From Larimichthys crocea (Eukaryota > Chordata > Actinopteri > Sciaenidae), in NCBI RefSeq assembly GCF_000972845.2, contig NC_040032.1, positions 23,076,889 through 23,140,888 on the forward strand: a stretch of DNA of 64,000 nt, written 5' to 3'. Under the pieces are notes generated by a model, which was given only the letters and a program-made list of their open reading frames with translations, made no database searches and was not told where the DNA came from. A program made the translations under genes and the position numbers. This document shows positions 53,736-64,000 of the stretch, piece after piece; position 1 is the first letter of the stretch; each line of letters opens with the position of its first letter.

Positions 53736-54639
53736 ACCCCTGATCTAGCATTACAACCTATTGTGATCATGCTATCTTGTTTGCTTGTCAACATTTTGTA
53801 CCGCATTATGCTGTTATACAAATCCACATGTCTGTATCAGTTTCTATTTACTAATATGTCTATTGATTTAGACGTGATTTAAATGTAATCCAGCCGTGAT
53901 GGTATACTTTTCTAGTCACTTTTATGCCATACTGGCATGTACATAACTGCAACAGGAGTTCACTCCTGTTTTCAGCCAGCACCATTGTTGCTGGCTGTCA
54001 CTTGTGACCCAGCTTTTATTTTCCACTGGTTTCATATAAATAAAATAAGTATTCAAGACTATCGCTCAGTGTGGTGGCTCTGGTTGTTGTGGCCTTGGCA
54101 GACCTGTCTCCGCTGGCTTCCAGGTGACTAAATAATGAACAAAGAAGTTGGAGCTCAGGCAGGCTGAATGAATCATGAAACCAGATACCTATGACAGTAC
54201 CCACTTGTCAATTAAAGTAGCCACGCCCTTAATGATGCATAACTTTAAGCCCTTTAAATTAGTAAATTATACAAATAAAATTAACCAGTCAAGAATAGTC
54301 AAGAATAGAGAAATAAACTATGGAGACCAAAACTGTTTTTATACAAGGCTGTATACATGTAGAGAAAAGTAGAGTAGAGAAATTAACTTTTGTTCTGGTT
54401 ATCAGTAACTGTAAGTAAGTAGTTTTAAAGTTACTAACCTGACAAGCAAACATTAGCTAATTTTCCAACCTGCTATGTTGTTATTGTTCAATCAGCATAA
54501 ATTGAATTGAATCATTGAATGAATTCCTTTACTCACTACATGTCCTTGTCACTGACTGCTATGGTAGCCCTGCAGGTTGAGTGTGTAAATTAGCAACACG
54601 CTATTTACTGTACCTCTGACCAATAAAAGTGATCTCAAA
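53736..54639. other. Intergenic, nothing recognised
   Basis: AT-rich sequence without gene. Confidence 0.5.
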
Positions 54640-54890
54640 AATATTAAGAAGGCCAGAGATTGCACTAAAACCTTTGTCAAGGTAGACCCGTTAATTGAAA
54701 AGCTTTCCAGATGACTACCCCATGGAAGCTCACTGAGAGAATGCCAAAAGTGTGTGAAGCTGCCATCAAAGTAAAAGGTTACTTCTTTGAAGAATCTAAA
54801 ATATAGAACATACTTTGCTATTTCAGATATTTGTATGTTTTTTAAACATACAAATCTATATGTGTTATAGTTTTGTCCAAACCTTGCAGG
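54640..54890 (+). mobile_element. Tc1/mariner 3'-end remnant
   Basis: GAAGCTCACTGAGAGAATGCCAAAAGTGTGTGAAGC, CATCAAAGTAAAAGGTTACTTC, TTGAAGAATCTAAAATATAG and TTATAGTTTTGTCCAAACCTTG are the conserved 3' end of fish Tc1-like elements. It is the third Tc1 relic in the window. Confidence 0.8.
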
Positions 54891-54894
54891 GCGA

Positions 54895-55670
54895 GTTCTC
54901 TCGCTTTGTTTTTAATTTTGCTTCAACACTCCACCAAGGCCCACAAACTGCGCGTTGATGCACGTCGGACAGTTTACTTCTGCTACTTTTCCATTATGGT
55001 GTGTTATTGTGTGTGGATTTGTTCTAGTTTGGTGTGAAATACTCTAGGGGTCCACAGAGTAAGCTCACCATCTACACCATCCCCTGAGAACTCATTTAGA
55101 AACATTAAATATTCAAACCCATAGTCATCAATGTTTTCAGTAAATAATGATATAATTAATGCCTTCTGTGGGTGTTAATCAGTAATCTTAATGAAGGGGA
55201 TGATGTGTACCTTTGTGGGATAAAGTATGGTAAAGTTTAACAGGCCACACCAAAGTTAAATTATTAACTTTTGAGTAGGTACTGAAGATGAAGTATGAAG
55301 TCTAAACTTGTATATAATGTCTGCGACTGTTCTTGTTCCTAGTTGTGCACCACACCTGGACATATTATGTAAACTTTCACAAGTAATATGCATTATTTGT
55401 AAATTGTAATTATATACATTTAACAGTGGCTACATCGTTTTTTATTTGAAGATCCTTTGCCTGCTAGTCTAGATATACAGTACATTAAAACAAGATTACA
55501 AAGAGTTTATGGCTCTTCTTCTTGTTTTCTTCCCTGAACACCAATCCTCATGACTAGAATGGCACGAACTTCCTCGACATCAAATGTCGCAATACTTCAT
55601 TTAAACGTGATTGAGCCATCAATCATTGGCATCAACATCAATACAACAAACTGTAATCAATAACACCAAT
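54895..55670. repeat. Local duplication, copy 1
   Basis: Shares an ordered series with 56540-57170: CCCTGAGAACTCATTTAGAA, CATTAAATATTCA, GATGATGTGTACCTTTGTGG, AGTATGAAGTCTAAACTTGT, TTCTTCCCTGAACAC, ACATCAAATGTCGCAATA, GTGATTGAGCCATCAATCA. Non-coding. Nature unknown (old duplication or repeat family). Confidence 0.8.
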
Positions 55671-56539
55671 ATGGCCTATGAGTTCCATCTCATATAGCCT
55701 GACGCATTACTAGTTGGTAATCCCTAACAGAGGTCATAGGTCAAATGACCACATCCCACTCTTTCAGAACTTTTTTTTAATTCTTGATTGTAGTCTAAAT
55801 TTGCCCCACTGATCACAGAATTTTAGATTAATCAACATTAATTACAATCAGCAACTTCTCTGCCTGATGATTACAAGTTTGCTATCATGATGTTTGGCCT
55901 GTTAGGCTCTTCACCAAGAGAAGTATATAACCGTTTATGGCCCTAAGTCACACACCACCAACAATTTCACTGATTTTGCTTAAGCTGGATCATATTTTAT
56001 GGTTAAAATGTTTCCTGGTTTTCCCTCTGATGTCCTCTGGTTGCTATGCATCAACTCTGTAATTTACTCTTTGAGTTTCCTGATGAACAGTAAAGTAAAC
56101 AGCTGTGAACTGCAGCTTCTGTCAGCTAATATTAGGTCTGTTTGTTAGCCAGGTTGTTGGTCTCCCTCAGTTGTGGTTTCTTTGCAATTTGACCACAAGG
56201 TCTGATTCACATAGTCTCCTCTGAACAGTTGATGTTGAGATGTGTATGCCACTACTGAGCTTTGTGAAATCCTCTCATGTTGGCTGTAATCGACGTGTCA
56301 TTAATTGGTGATATCAGAGGCTCGGTAACTTAAATTAACTTATTCACTGCAGCAGAGGTAACTCTTGGTTTTTTTCCCCTGCAGTGGTCTTTGTGAGAGC
56401 CAGTCTCATCATAGTGTTAGTCAAAGTTAGCTAGTCATAATTAGTCATAATAGTGTGCTTTTTGTGATTGCATTTCCTTTCCAGACCTATTAAAGTTTTG
56501 GAACATTTCTCTGGTAGTGTATGTCTATATTTGTTATAA
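55671..56539. other. Intergenic, nothing recognised
   Basis: Between the two long copies of the local duplication. No gene identified. Confidence 0.45.
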
Positions 56540-57170
56540 TATAATTTTGCTTCAGCGTTTACCAAGGCCCAAAACAAATCACAGAGAGTAAGCCTCACAT
56601 CTATATCCCAATCCCTGAGAACTCATTTAGAAACATTAAATATTCACCCATAGTCATCCCAATTTTTTCAGCTAAATAATGACATAATTACTGCCTTCCT
56701 GTGGTGTCTTCTTCAGTAATCTTACTGAATCGGCCGATGATGTGTACCTTTGTGGAGATAAAGATCGGTCAAAGTTTAAACAGGCACAAACAAGCTCCAA
56801 ATGTTAAGATTAATACTTGTTAACTTTTCGAGTGAGGTGATCAGGCTACTGAAAGATTGAAGTATGAAGTCTAAACTTGTATATAAATTGTCTGCGACTG
56901 TTCATTGTTCCTGGCTGTGAACACACACTGGTACACAGTTATGTAAACTTTGCAAAGTAATATGCATTAGTAAATTGGATGAAATATTAATACATTTAAC
57001 AGTGGCTACATTGTTTTTTATTTGAAGATCCTCGAAGGATATCTTGTTTTCTTCCCTGAACACAATCTTCATGACTAGATAGCATGAACTTACTCGGACA
57101 TCAAATGTCGCAATATTTGATTTAACAGTGATTGAGCCATCAATCACTGTTAAATCAACAATCAGCAACT
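56540..57170. repeat. Local duplication, copy 2
   Basis: Aligned copy of 54895-55670 with many small insertions. It ends in a perfect hairpin at 57121-57154 (stem TTTAACAGTGATTGA, loop GCCA), which in copy 1 is imperfect. Confidence 0.8.
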
Positions 57171-57769
57171 TTTCTGTGGTGTCGGTGTTTACAGTGTGGT
57201 ACCACAGATGTTTTGGATCACAAAGAGCTCCCCATGGGGAGCAAAGGTCAGAATGGGCACCAGAATTAGAGTGGGCAACAGCTCAGCAGAGGCAGAGCAT
57301 GGCAGAGGCAAGAGACTCTTAGGAGGTTATTAATGGAGGAAGATAAGAAGAGAAAAACTAGAGAATGGCCAAGCGAGAGGCCACCAGACAAGAGTAAATC
57401 TGGGACTGGGACTGAGAGTTTCATGAAATAAATGGCTGAAAGACAGACATCGAGCTGGGCTTGTTCTTGTTGGGCTATTAGCTGGCTGCTATGTCTTGTA
57501 TCTTCTGTTAGTTTTTGATCATGAGGAATATAATCATAACAAATACACATACACAGATGTCCGTAGTCATCCAAGGGATATTACACTCTTGAGTTGCTGA
57601 AACTGAGGGGGGGCCTAACATCTTATCAATATGCAATATTATGACATACACGTAATTTTACTTCACTTTACTTGTGTGTCAAAGTTTGAAGTCATTATGT
57701 TTCCCTAATTAACAGGATTGTTTCCATAAATCTCTATGTAAACATTGCTATAGCAAAGTTGTTTTTCAC
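57171..57769. other. Intergenic, nothing recognised
   Basis: No gene identified; short open frames on both strands look like chance. Confidence 0.45.
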
Positions 57770-58010
57770 TTTTTCTGCTGCTAAAAACACTCTAAGGTGT
57801 CACTGAGAGAAACTCCCATCTGACCTAATCTCCTGAGAACTCATTTAGACACATTAAATATTCAAGCCATTAGTCATTAATGTTTTCCGTAAATAATGAC
57901 TCCTGTGGGTGTTTAACAGGAATCTTAATGGAGAAGTGATGATTTGTGCCTCTGTGGGAACAAATGATGGCAAAGTTTAACAAGTTACAACAAGTACAAA
58001 GTAAATAGAG
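57770..58010. repeat. Local duplication, copy 3 (short)
   Basis: CCTGAGAACTCATTTAGACA, CATTAAATATTCAAGCCATTAG, CCTGTGGGTGTTTAACAGGAATCTTAATGG and GCAAAGTTTAACAAG match copies 1 and 2, without the 3' half. Confidence 0.75.
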
Positions 58011-59439
58011 AAAACTTAACTTCACTCTAATAACTTGTTAGTTCCACTGCTTACCCAAAACTGTTGCTTAAACATTTAATTTTTCTTTGTGGCACTGTAA
58101 AGATGACTTATTATGCTTTTCCTCTTTCCTTTTGTTGTTACATACATACAGACAAACAAATTAAAAGAAAAACCAAGTAAGTCATAAAGTGTCTTAGTAA
58201 GGCTTTCAGCCATTTAAGGGATATAACCCCATTCTTTCATAACTCTGCTGGAGCGGGCTAACAGTAACATTTTGTTGGTCCAAAATCTACCACAGGTGTT
58301 CAAGTNNNNNNNNNNCTTCTATGATAATTGAAATGCATAAGTGGCCCTACATTTCTTTTTGAGTGCATCTGTTTGTTTCTTTGTAATTAAAAATTACATT
58401 TTATTCAGTATCATATTTAATCAACTTTACAATTAGAGGTTCCAGACTTATTTCTGTCTATGTTCAGTGTTTTTTATATTGAGTTATCTCTGTCTGTATT
58501 TCCTCCATGTATTATGACTTTCTTTTTCCTGCACAAATCATTTTTGCATTAAACAGTCTCAGAAATACTTCTAGATACAATCTAATACTACTATCTAATA
58601 CTCTTCAAACATTTTACTGCAAACTTTTTAGTTTATCTAAATGTTGGTTATTTTCTGGTACTGTTATTCATATGCTGTTTCAGTCATCATTTCCATTGAA
58701 TCTGTAGTCAATGAAAAATTAAAATAAAAATAAACACAATTTAATGTATTGGCATTATGTTTGCAATATATTAATCTTCCAGCAAATTTCAAATGCAGTC
58801 ACACAGCAGACAAGAGAAGAATAAGACATACAGATTGTGGGGAGGACAGGACACTAAGTAAGGTTAGATAAAGTTTGGCTTTGGGTTAGAGGGTCAGTGA
58901 AAGGCTGGTGGACCATGATGTGGCTAATAATAATTCAAAACCATTACACTTATGAACCATATTTTTAAATTGATTTTGTTATCATACAACAGCCTTTAAT
59001 ACATAATCAGAATGGCCTCTGGGTTTGTTTGTGAACCATGAATCACACATCAGCGGTTTACATTTGTCCAAGGACTTTTGTGAATATTTTTCCCTATGTC
59101 TTATTCTTCAGTTCCTCTCATCTGTCTGGACTGCTAGCTATTCAATCAAGGCAGAAGTATAAAGTGCCCCCTACCAAAGCATTTTACCCACAATAATACA
59201 AATTAGAAGTTACAACTATGCTGACAACATTATGTTTCATCAAGATCATGTGATTTAAAAAAAAATTCAAACTACCTACTACTACAAAACTGACCTTTCC
59301 TAATCAAATGCCTGTCACTGGTTGTCAAATTATAATGTTATTCTTTTAGTGAATTTCAACAACCATACTGACTTTTGCCATTTTCATAATTATGGAACTT
59401 CAATCATGACAGCTAGGTATGGTGAAACTTGACAAAACT
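58011..59439. other. Intergenic, with a 10-N gap
   Basis: AT-rich; placeholder gap at 58306-58315. No gene or recognised repeat. Confidence 0.5.
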
Positions 59440-60389
59440 TTACTTCACAGCCTGGGCTTGAATGACAGAGCGTTTCAATCGGCAGCAGAGGTGATGCAAG
59501 AGGACAGGTCTGATGGTCTGATCTCTTATGCCATAGATGAGAGAACTCAGACATCTGGGGAATATGATAATACAAACATATAAAACATTCTGGACACGCA
59601 CAAGTACTATCCTTGTTACAAGTCTTGACAGAGCTATGAGCAATGGAGTGTAAACTGTTGAGGAGACACTGAGGCCTAGCTGTACCATATGCAGGAGCAG
59701 TGTGTTACGAGCCTTACGAGCTGAAGCTTTATCTGTAGATGCTGACCTGGCTGCTACAATCACACCAATATAAGAACAACTGACTATCACACACGCTGAT
59801 ATAAACACAAAACACATGTAGGCGTTGTTCATAAAGAGCAGACACGGGCACAAGAAACATGGCCATGACAGAACAAAAATCTTTCATCTGCAGGTCTGCA
59901 GGTCTTCAAAGGAAATTGCAACAGCAAAGAACTCGATGAGGACATTTAGTGAACTGAAGGCCCAAACCACATTATGCTACTGCTGTGTTTCTAACAGTGA
60001 TGATGGTAGCATGCCTCAGTGGGTAGCACACAGCTACATATCTCTCCAGAGACATCACCAACAGTGTGAGAGGGGAGATTACATTTGTGAGATCTCCAAG
60101 CATGCTGAGAACACCACACACAGGATACGTCAGTCTTATTCTACAGGCAGCGAGTAGGTACATAAACTGGCTAAGTGCCATCTGTATAGTATCAGCAAAG
60201 AGGAGGTTGTACAGAAGATATAACGACAGGTCTCACAAAACACCATTTTACTTTAAGGTAAATAACATAGTTCCATTAATGAAGGAACACACAGCATGGT
60301 GCTGTAGACAGAGTGGAAAACAACACTCTTTCCAGTACTCCCTGATACTGCTGTTCATCTGTTTATTTCGTTGGATTTGTGTATGACAT
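59440..60389 (-). pseudogene. Odorant receptor (family 131-like) pseudogene
   Basis: Near full-length from the MSYTNPTK-like start at 60389 to the tail at 59440. Several single- or few-base deletions break the frame: in TM1 and TM2 (about 60220-60330), between TM4 and ECL2 (about 59880-59985), and at ECL2/TM5. Intact stretches are YPVCGVLSMLGDLTNVISPL and SLERYVAVCYPLRHATI (59985-60170), then TM5-TM7 (FVFISACVIVSCSYIGVIVA to FPRCLSSLIYGIRDQ, 59440-59853). The lesions are small and the rest is close to functional paralogues, so inactivation looks fairly recent, unless some are assembly errors. Confidence 0.9.
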
Positions 60390-60539
60390 TTTAGCCACAA
60401 ACTAAGGCATTAACCTATTAATGTCATTGGTAAACTAACAAACAATGAACGTCTTCCAGTTTGTATTCCTACAACAAAGAATGAAAAGCAAATACACTTT
60501 CTCTCTGTAGACTGTTAGCAGGTTGGAGTCTATGCCTGT

Positions 60540-60660
60540 TTCAAAGGGAGCAGAGCTGGTCTGCAGGGTCTCCCTACGAGCACATGTCGTATATGAGCTC
60601 TGTCCTCACGCCCACTTCATCGTCGTTTTCCATGATTTCCCAGTACCATGGTCATGTGAT
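60540..60660 (-). promoter_or_regulatory. Conserved odorant-receptor upstream block (pseudogene at 59440)
   Basis: GAGCTGGTCTGCAGGGTCTCCC (60553-60574), GAGCTC at 60595-60600 with CATATAC on the minus strand, about 208 bp from the ATG. The C/EBP-ATF-like site is truncated (TGTGATGTCT, near 60655). Confidence 0.55.
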
Positions 60661-62119
60661 GTCTACTAAAATAGACAATAATAGAAGACAACTCTCATCC
60701 TCCAACTTGGTGAAATTAGATTATTATTTTATCATTATTTATTCTGTGTTTGCCTGTATTAGTCATTAGACATGCTTATAACAAGCATATCACTTTATAA
60801 AAATGATGGTCATTGCCAGGCTGCCAGGAGATCAGCCGTTTTATGGTTAATAAGTTGCCCACATGAAGGCAGTGATATTTGCCTGAATGCCTATTACATT
60901 AATAATGTAGGTTTGTTATTTACTTCCACAGTGACCAAGCATAGCATGTGGAAAAGCTTTGGCAAGTTCACACAGTTGTAAGAAGATACTTTAAAGCTGT
61001 GTAACCTCCACATGAGGTGAATGAGTTTCTTCAGTTTGCTGAACTGGAAATAGCCCCTATGAAGGGTGTCAAACTATTCTAGTTCATGAGAAACAACAGC
61101 CCATTTGATCTTAAGGGGCAGGACCAGTAAAACCACAAAATGCAACAAATGACTTAACTTATGTTTATGAAAGATAAAATCCTGTCTGTCGCAGAGTTTC
61201 TCGTCAGGCAGTACCTTCACAAACTCACCCTCAGACATGGCATTGAGCTGATGTAATGATTTAGCAATAACAGAGCTAGCTGTCACACCTGCATTGCTGA
61301 TCTCTCGGCTGTATCTGCTTCCTCAAACCTGCCAAAAATAAATTTATCTTCTCTCAGAGTCGTTCTTGAAAGTTGTTGTATGATGAGTCTGATGGTGGTG
61401 CCATTTTTCTTAAAAACACTCACAAATAAAAAGGAGAAAAGTGAACACAAAGATACTTTTCACTGGCAGCTCTTGCATGAGCAGCAGCTAACGATTAACA
61501 TAAAAATGTGTGGACATACAAAAAGTATATCCAGCATAGAGCCGCGACTTTTATTAGAAAGCGTGACCTTCAGTGGACATAGCATGAGTAGCGTTCATTT
61601 TATTTAAACTTTTTTTTACACTTTCCAATATTATCCAGTAGGCTTGATTGGGCCCTTTGGTGAGCTATATGTTTGAAAAACCCTACTCCAAGCCTCCAAC
61701 AGGTCTATCAGGATCACAATACTGAACACAGAGAGATAACAATTTAGGGACCCAGCCATGCAAACTCATGATTAGACTAAAGGAGAAAGATATCTCCCCC
61801 ATGATTAAGAATGATACAAGGGATGCCATTTCACAGGAACTATACTTTAATTGTACATGATTGTCTTGGTTTGAAATGTGCTAGGGACTGCAATGTTATA
61901 TACCACTACCCGGACCTTGGCCTTTCAGGATAAAGCTGAACTCATTGTGGTAAATAGAACTCAGCTGGTAGGTAAAACAAACGCCTGTAGAGGGGGAGGT
62001 ATGAATACACAATTTAATCAGTTTGATTATGCTTATCATTCTGTTTTTTAGCAATGAATACTATGGTAATGCAATCTCAGTGGTATCACGAAAAGGCAGC
62101 TCGTACCAGTGGATGTACA
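60661..62119. other. Intergenic, no gene claimed
   Basis: A 70-residue minus-strand frame at 61074-61286 is not recognised. No other features. Confidence 0.45.
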
Positions 62120-62246
62120 GCATGTTTGTAGGAACACACACACCAGGATACGCATCATGTTATTCTACGTTTTAGGTAGCCAGTAGGTACAGTAACTGAC
62201 TCCAGTCAGAACAGTATGTTGAAGTGAGATTGATTTGCATAAAACA
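62120..62246 (-). pseudogene. Odorant receptor relic (TM2/TM3 and start fragments)
   Basis: AACACACACACCAGGATACGCATCATGTTATTCTACG and AGCCAGTAGGTACAGTAACTGACTC match the TM2-TM3 segment of the receptors (compare 60105-60175). It is followed directly by AGATTGATTTGCATAAAACA, the N-terminal start region with the ATG context destroyed. TM1 and everything after TM3 are gone. Confidence 0.8.
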
Positions 62247-62399
62247 CTTTACTTATGACAAGAAAATGTCATGTGGATGTGATTAGATCAAAAAATATAA
62301 TGAATCCTGTGAAGTTAGTATTCCTAAAGTAAATAAAACTCTTAGGAGCAAACCCCTAAAACATTGTTTTCTGTGCAGAAAGTTAGCAGGTTAGATGGC

Positions 62400-62530
62400 C
62401 TTGATTCTTACCCTAGGGGCAAAGCTGTTCTACAAGGTTTCCCAAACCACTTGTGTTTGAGCTCTGTCCTTCCACCAATGCAACACTATCATATTCAAGT
62501 AACACCATCACAACTCAGCAGGTCAGGAAT
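62400..62530 (-). promoter_or_regulatory. Degenerate odorant-receptor upstream block (relic at 62.1-62.2 kb)
   Basis: GCAAAGCTGTTCTACAAGGTTTCCC (compare GAGCTGGTCTGCAGGGTTTGCC) and GAGCTC at 62459-62464, about 215 bp from the former start. The TGATG(C/T)AAT site is not visible. Confidence 0.5.
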
Positions 62531-62739
62531 GGGGACAGCCTCTGCACAATTTTGAGGGCTAATGTCAAAACATTCCTGCCACAACAGATCTCTCTCCCTG
62601 AAGTGCCTCAGTCTTCACCTGTCTCATCAAAAACAAAGGTTTATAAGCCCAAAAAATAATTTTAGAAATATTTTCATATATCGACAATTAGTTATAATAT
62701 TTATTTTAATTACAATTGTAGTTCATTAGATCTCTATCT

Positions 62740-62935
62740 CTGTTCTGCTTGAGTTTCTGCCTCTTAAAAGGAAGTTTTTCCTTGTCACTGTCGCTGCTTG
62801 ATCGTGGCGGGAATTATTGGGTCTCTGTAAATAATATTACAAATAGAACAGGACAGATCTACTCTATATGCAAAGTTGCTTAAGATAACATCTTTCGCTT
62901 TATATAAATAAAGTTGAAATCGAGTTTTTTTGAAA
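62740..62935. repeat. High-copy fish repeat tail
   Basis: TTGAGTTTCTGCCTCTTAAAAGGAAGTTTTTCCTTGTCACTGTCGCTGC, GTCTCTGTAAATAATATTA and CTTTATATAAATAAAGTTGAA form a series that recurs widely in percomorph genomes (recalled, not searched). Its class is unknown to me. Confidence 0.6.
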
Positions 62936-63225
62936 TTGAAGAAAATCATTTAATAGAATTGGACATTGTAGTAGAGAACCTACATTGATGTAAATGGGGC
63001 CCGTATAGTGAGGAGATCTAGGGCTCTGTTGCTGTGGAGGTCATTGCTGGCACTGCTTGAGTCTATTTGTCCATCTGGAGGAAAGGGTCACTGCAGATCA
63101 GTACAAAGTTGTTGCAAATTGATGATTACATGATACAATGACCCCATCCATAGGGCATGAGGGCTCACTGAGGTTTGATAAGTATGAAAATATGTTGAAT
63201 CATATACTAGAGCTCAAAGACACCA
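62936..63225. other. Intergenic
   Basis: No features seen between the repeat tail and the LINE. Confidence 0.5.
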
Positions 63226-64000
63226 CATGTCAACCTACTTATTACATCAGCCCTGCCACGCAGCCTTGACCCCCACCAGTTTGCGTACAGAGCAAACCGA
63301 TCCACGGAGGACGCCGTGGCCACAGCACTCCATGCCGCCCTGTCACACCTGGAGGGACAAGGGAACTATGTGCGGATGCTCTTCGTGGATTACAGCTCAG
63401 CATTTAATACCATCCTCCCACACAGACTGGTGACCAAGCTGAGAGACCTGGGGCTTCCTCACACAACCTGCATGTGGATTAACAGTTTCCTTTCCGACCG
63501 CAAACAGAGAGTGAGAATCGGCCACCACACATCCCCAGCCCTGAGCCTCAGCACTGGCTCTCCCCAGGGCTGTGTGCTCAGCCCACTGCTCTACTCCCTG
63601 TACACACATGACTGCTCCCCTGTCCATCAGAGCAACACCATCATTAAATTTGCAGACGACACCACGGTGGTGGGGCTCATATCTGGGGGTGACGAGTCTG
63701 CCTACAGAGACGAGGTAACGCAGCTGGTGTCATGGTGTGTGGCCAACAACCTTCTCCTGAACACCTCAAAGACAAAAGAACTCATAATTGACTATAGGAA
63801 AAAAAGGACAGAGATCTCTCCACTTAACATCAGCGGGCAAAGCGTGGAGAGAGTAACAAACTTTCGCTTCCTGGGAGTCAGCATTGAGGACAACCTGACC
63901 TGGAGCGCAAACACCTCTGAGCTGCTGAAGAAGTCCCAACACAGACTGTACTTTCTCAGGACACTCAGAAAGAGTAACATCACACAAAGGCTGCTTATCT
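63226..64000 (+). mobile_element. L2-like LINE reverse transcriptase, 5' truncated, runs off the window
   Basis: One continuous open frame (codon phase of 63268) from about 63226 to the window end. Motifs in order: SLDPHQFAYRANRSTEDAV, LFVDYSSAFNTI (catalytic aspartate), LSTGSPQGCVLSPLLY, IKFADDTTVVG (the catalytic ADD), WCVANNLLLNTSKTKELIID, NFRFLGVSIEDNLTWS and HRLYFLRTLRKS. This is a non-LTR reverse transcriptase of the L2/CR1-like group in fish. No stops or frameshifts over about 770 bp, and GC content is higher than the surroundings, so the copy is fairly young. The endonuclease and the start of RT are absent, as in a 5'-truncated insertion. Confidence 0.9.

Noticed and set aside
61074..61286. 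70-residue minus-strand frame
   Set aside because: Some protein-like character but no family recognised and no supporting context.

Overview
The window is nuclear DNA from a teleost fish, probably a percomorph. Evidence: a tandem cluster of intronless seven-transmembrane odorant receptor genes of the teleost family 131 ('odorant receptor 131-2-like') type, fish-style Tc1, hAT, BEL/Pao and L2/R2-like transposon debris, high AT content and no operons. The species cannot be named from the sequence. Four runs of N (1643-2452, 3687-3696, 7324-7333, 58306-58315) are assembly gaps.

Layout. 1-1642: an L2-like LINE tail split by a hAT MITE. 2453-5540: a tandem pair of genes for an unrecognised acidic protein, one complete (3781-5247) and one cut by a gap (3062-3686), with a shared ~185-bp repeat downstream and a duplicated CRE-bearing promoter upstream. 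5700-62530: the odorant receptor cluster, all on the minus strand. Six receptors look intact (8795-9742, 14353-15312, 19238-20197, 26785-27771, 42913-43881, 50372-51391). One is open but lacks five residues of TM3 (37615-38592). Five are pseudogenes or relics (5700-6662, 16545-17735, 45853-46538, 59440-60389, 62120-62246). Two subfamilies are visible: the majority type, and a divergent pair at 45.9-46.5 kb and 50.4-51.4 kb.

Most receptors carry, about 170-245 bp upstream of the ATG, the same promoter-like block: an AT-rich TATA-like core (next to GAGCTC in most of the majority type) and, 60-90 bp further upstream, TGATG(C/T)AAT, which fits the C/EBP-ATF composite consensus. An extra copy of the divergent-type block at 47985-48110 has no gene left behind it.

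Between the receptors lies layered mobile DNA, several insertions defined to the base by target-site duplications: a 677-bp solo LTR (11351-12027), a TTAA-flanked MITE (17810-18153), a 2.4-kb foldback element with near-identical arms and mirrored 20-bp minisatellites (22533-24955), a hAT MITE (29086-29402), a full-length but decayed BEL/Pao retrotransposon (29464-36855) interrupted by a hAT MITE that itself contains a 28S rRNA fragment, an R2-group-like LINE remnant (about 39790-41490), an Ac-like hAT MITE (51836-52522), and an L2-like reverse transcriptase running off the window end (63226-64000).

The genes do not form a pathway. The cluster is a birth-and-death array of receptors, each normally expressed singly in olfactory sensory neurons.
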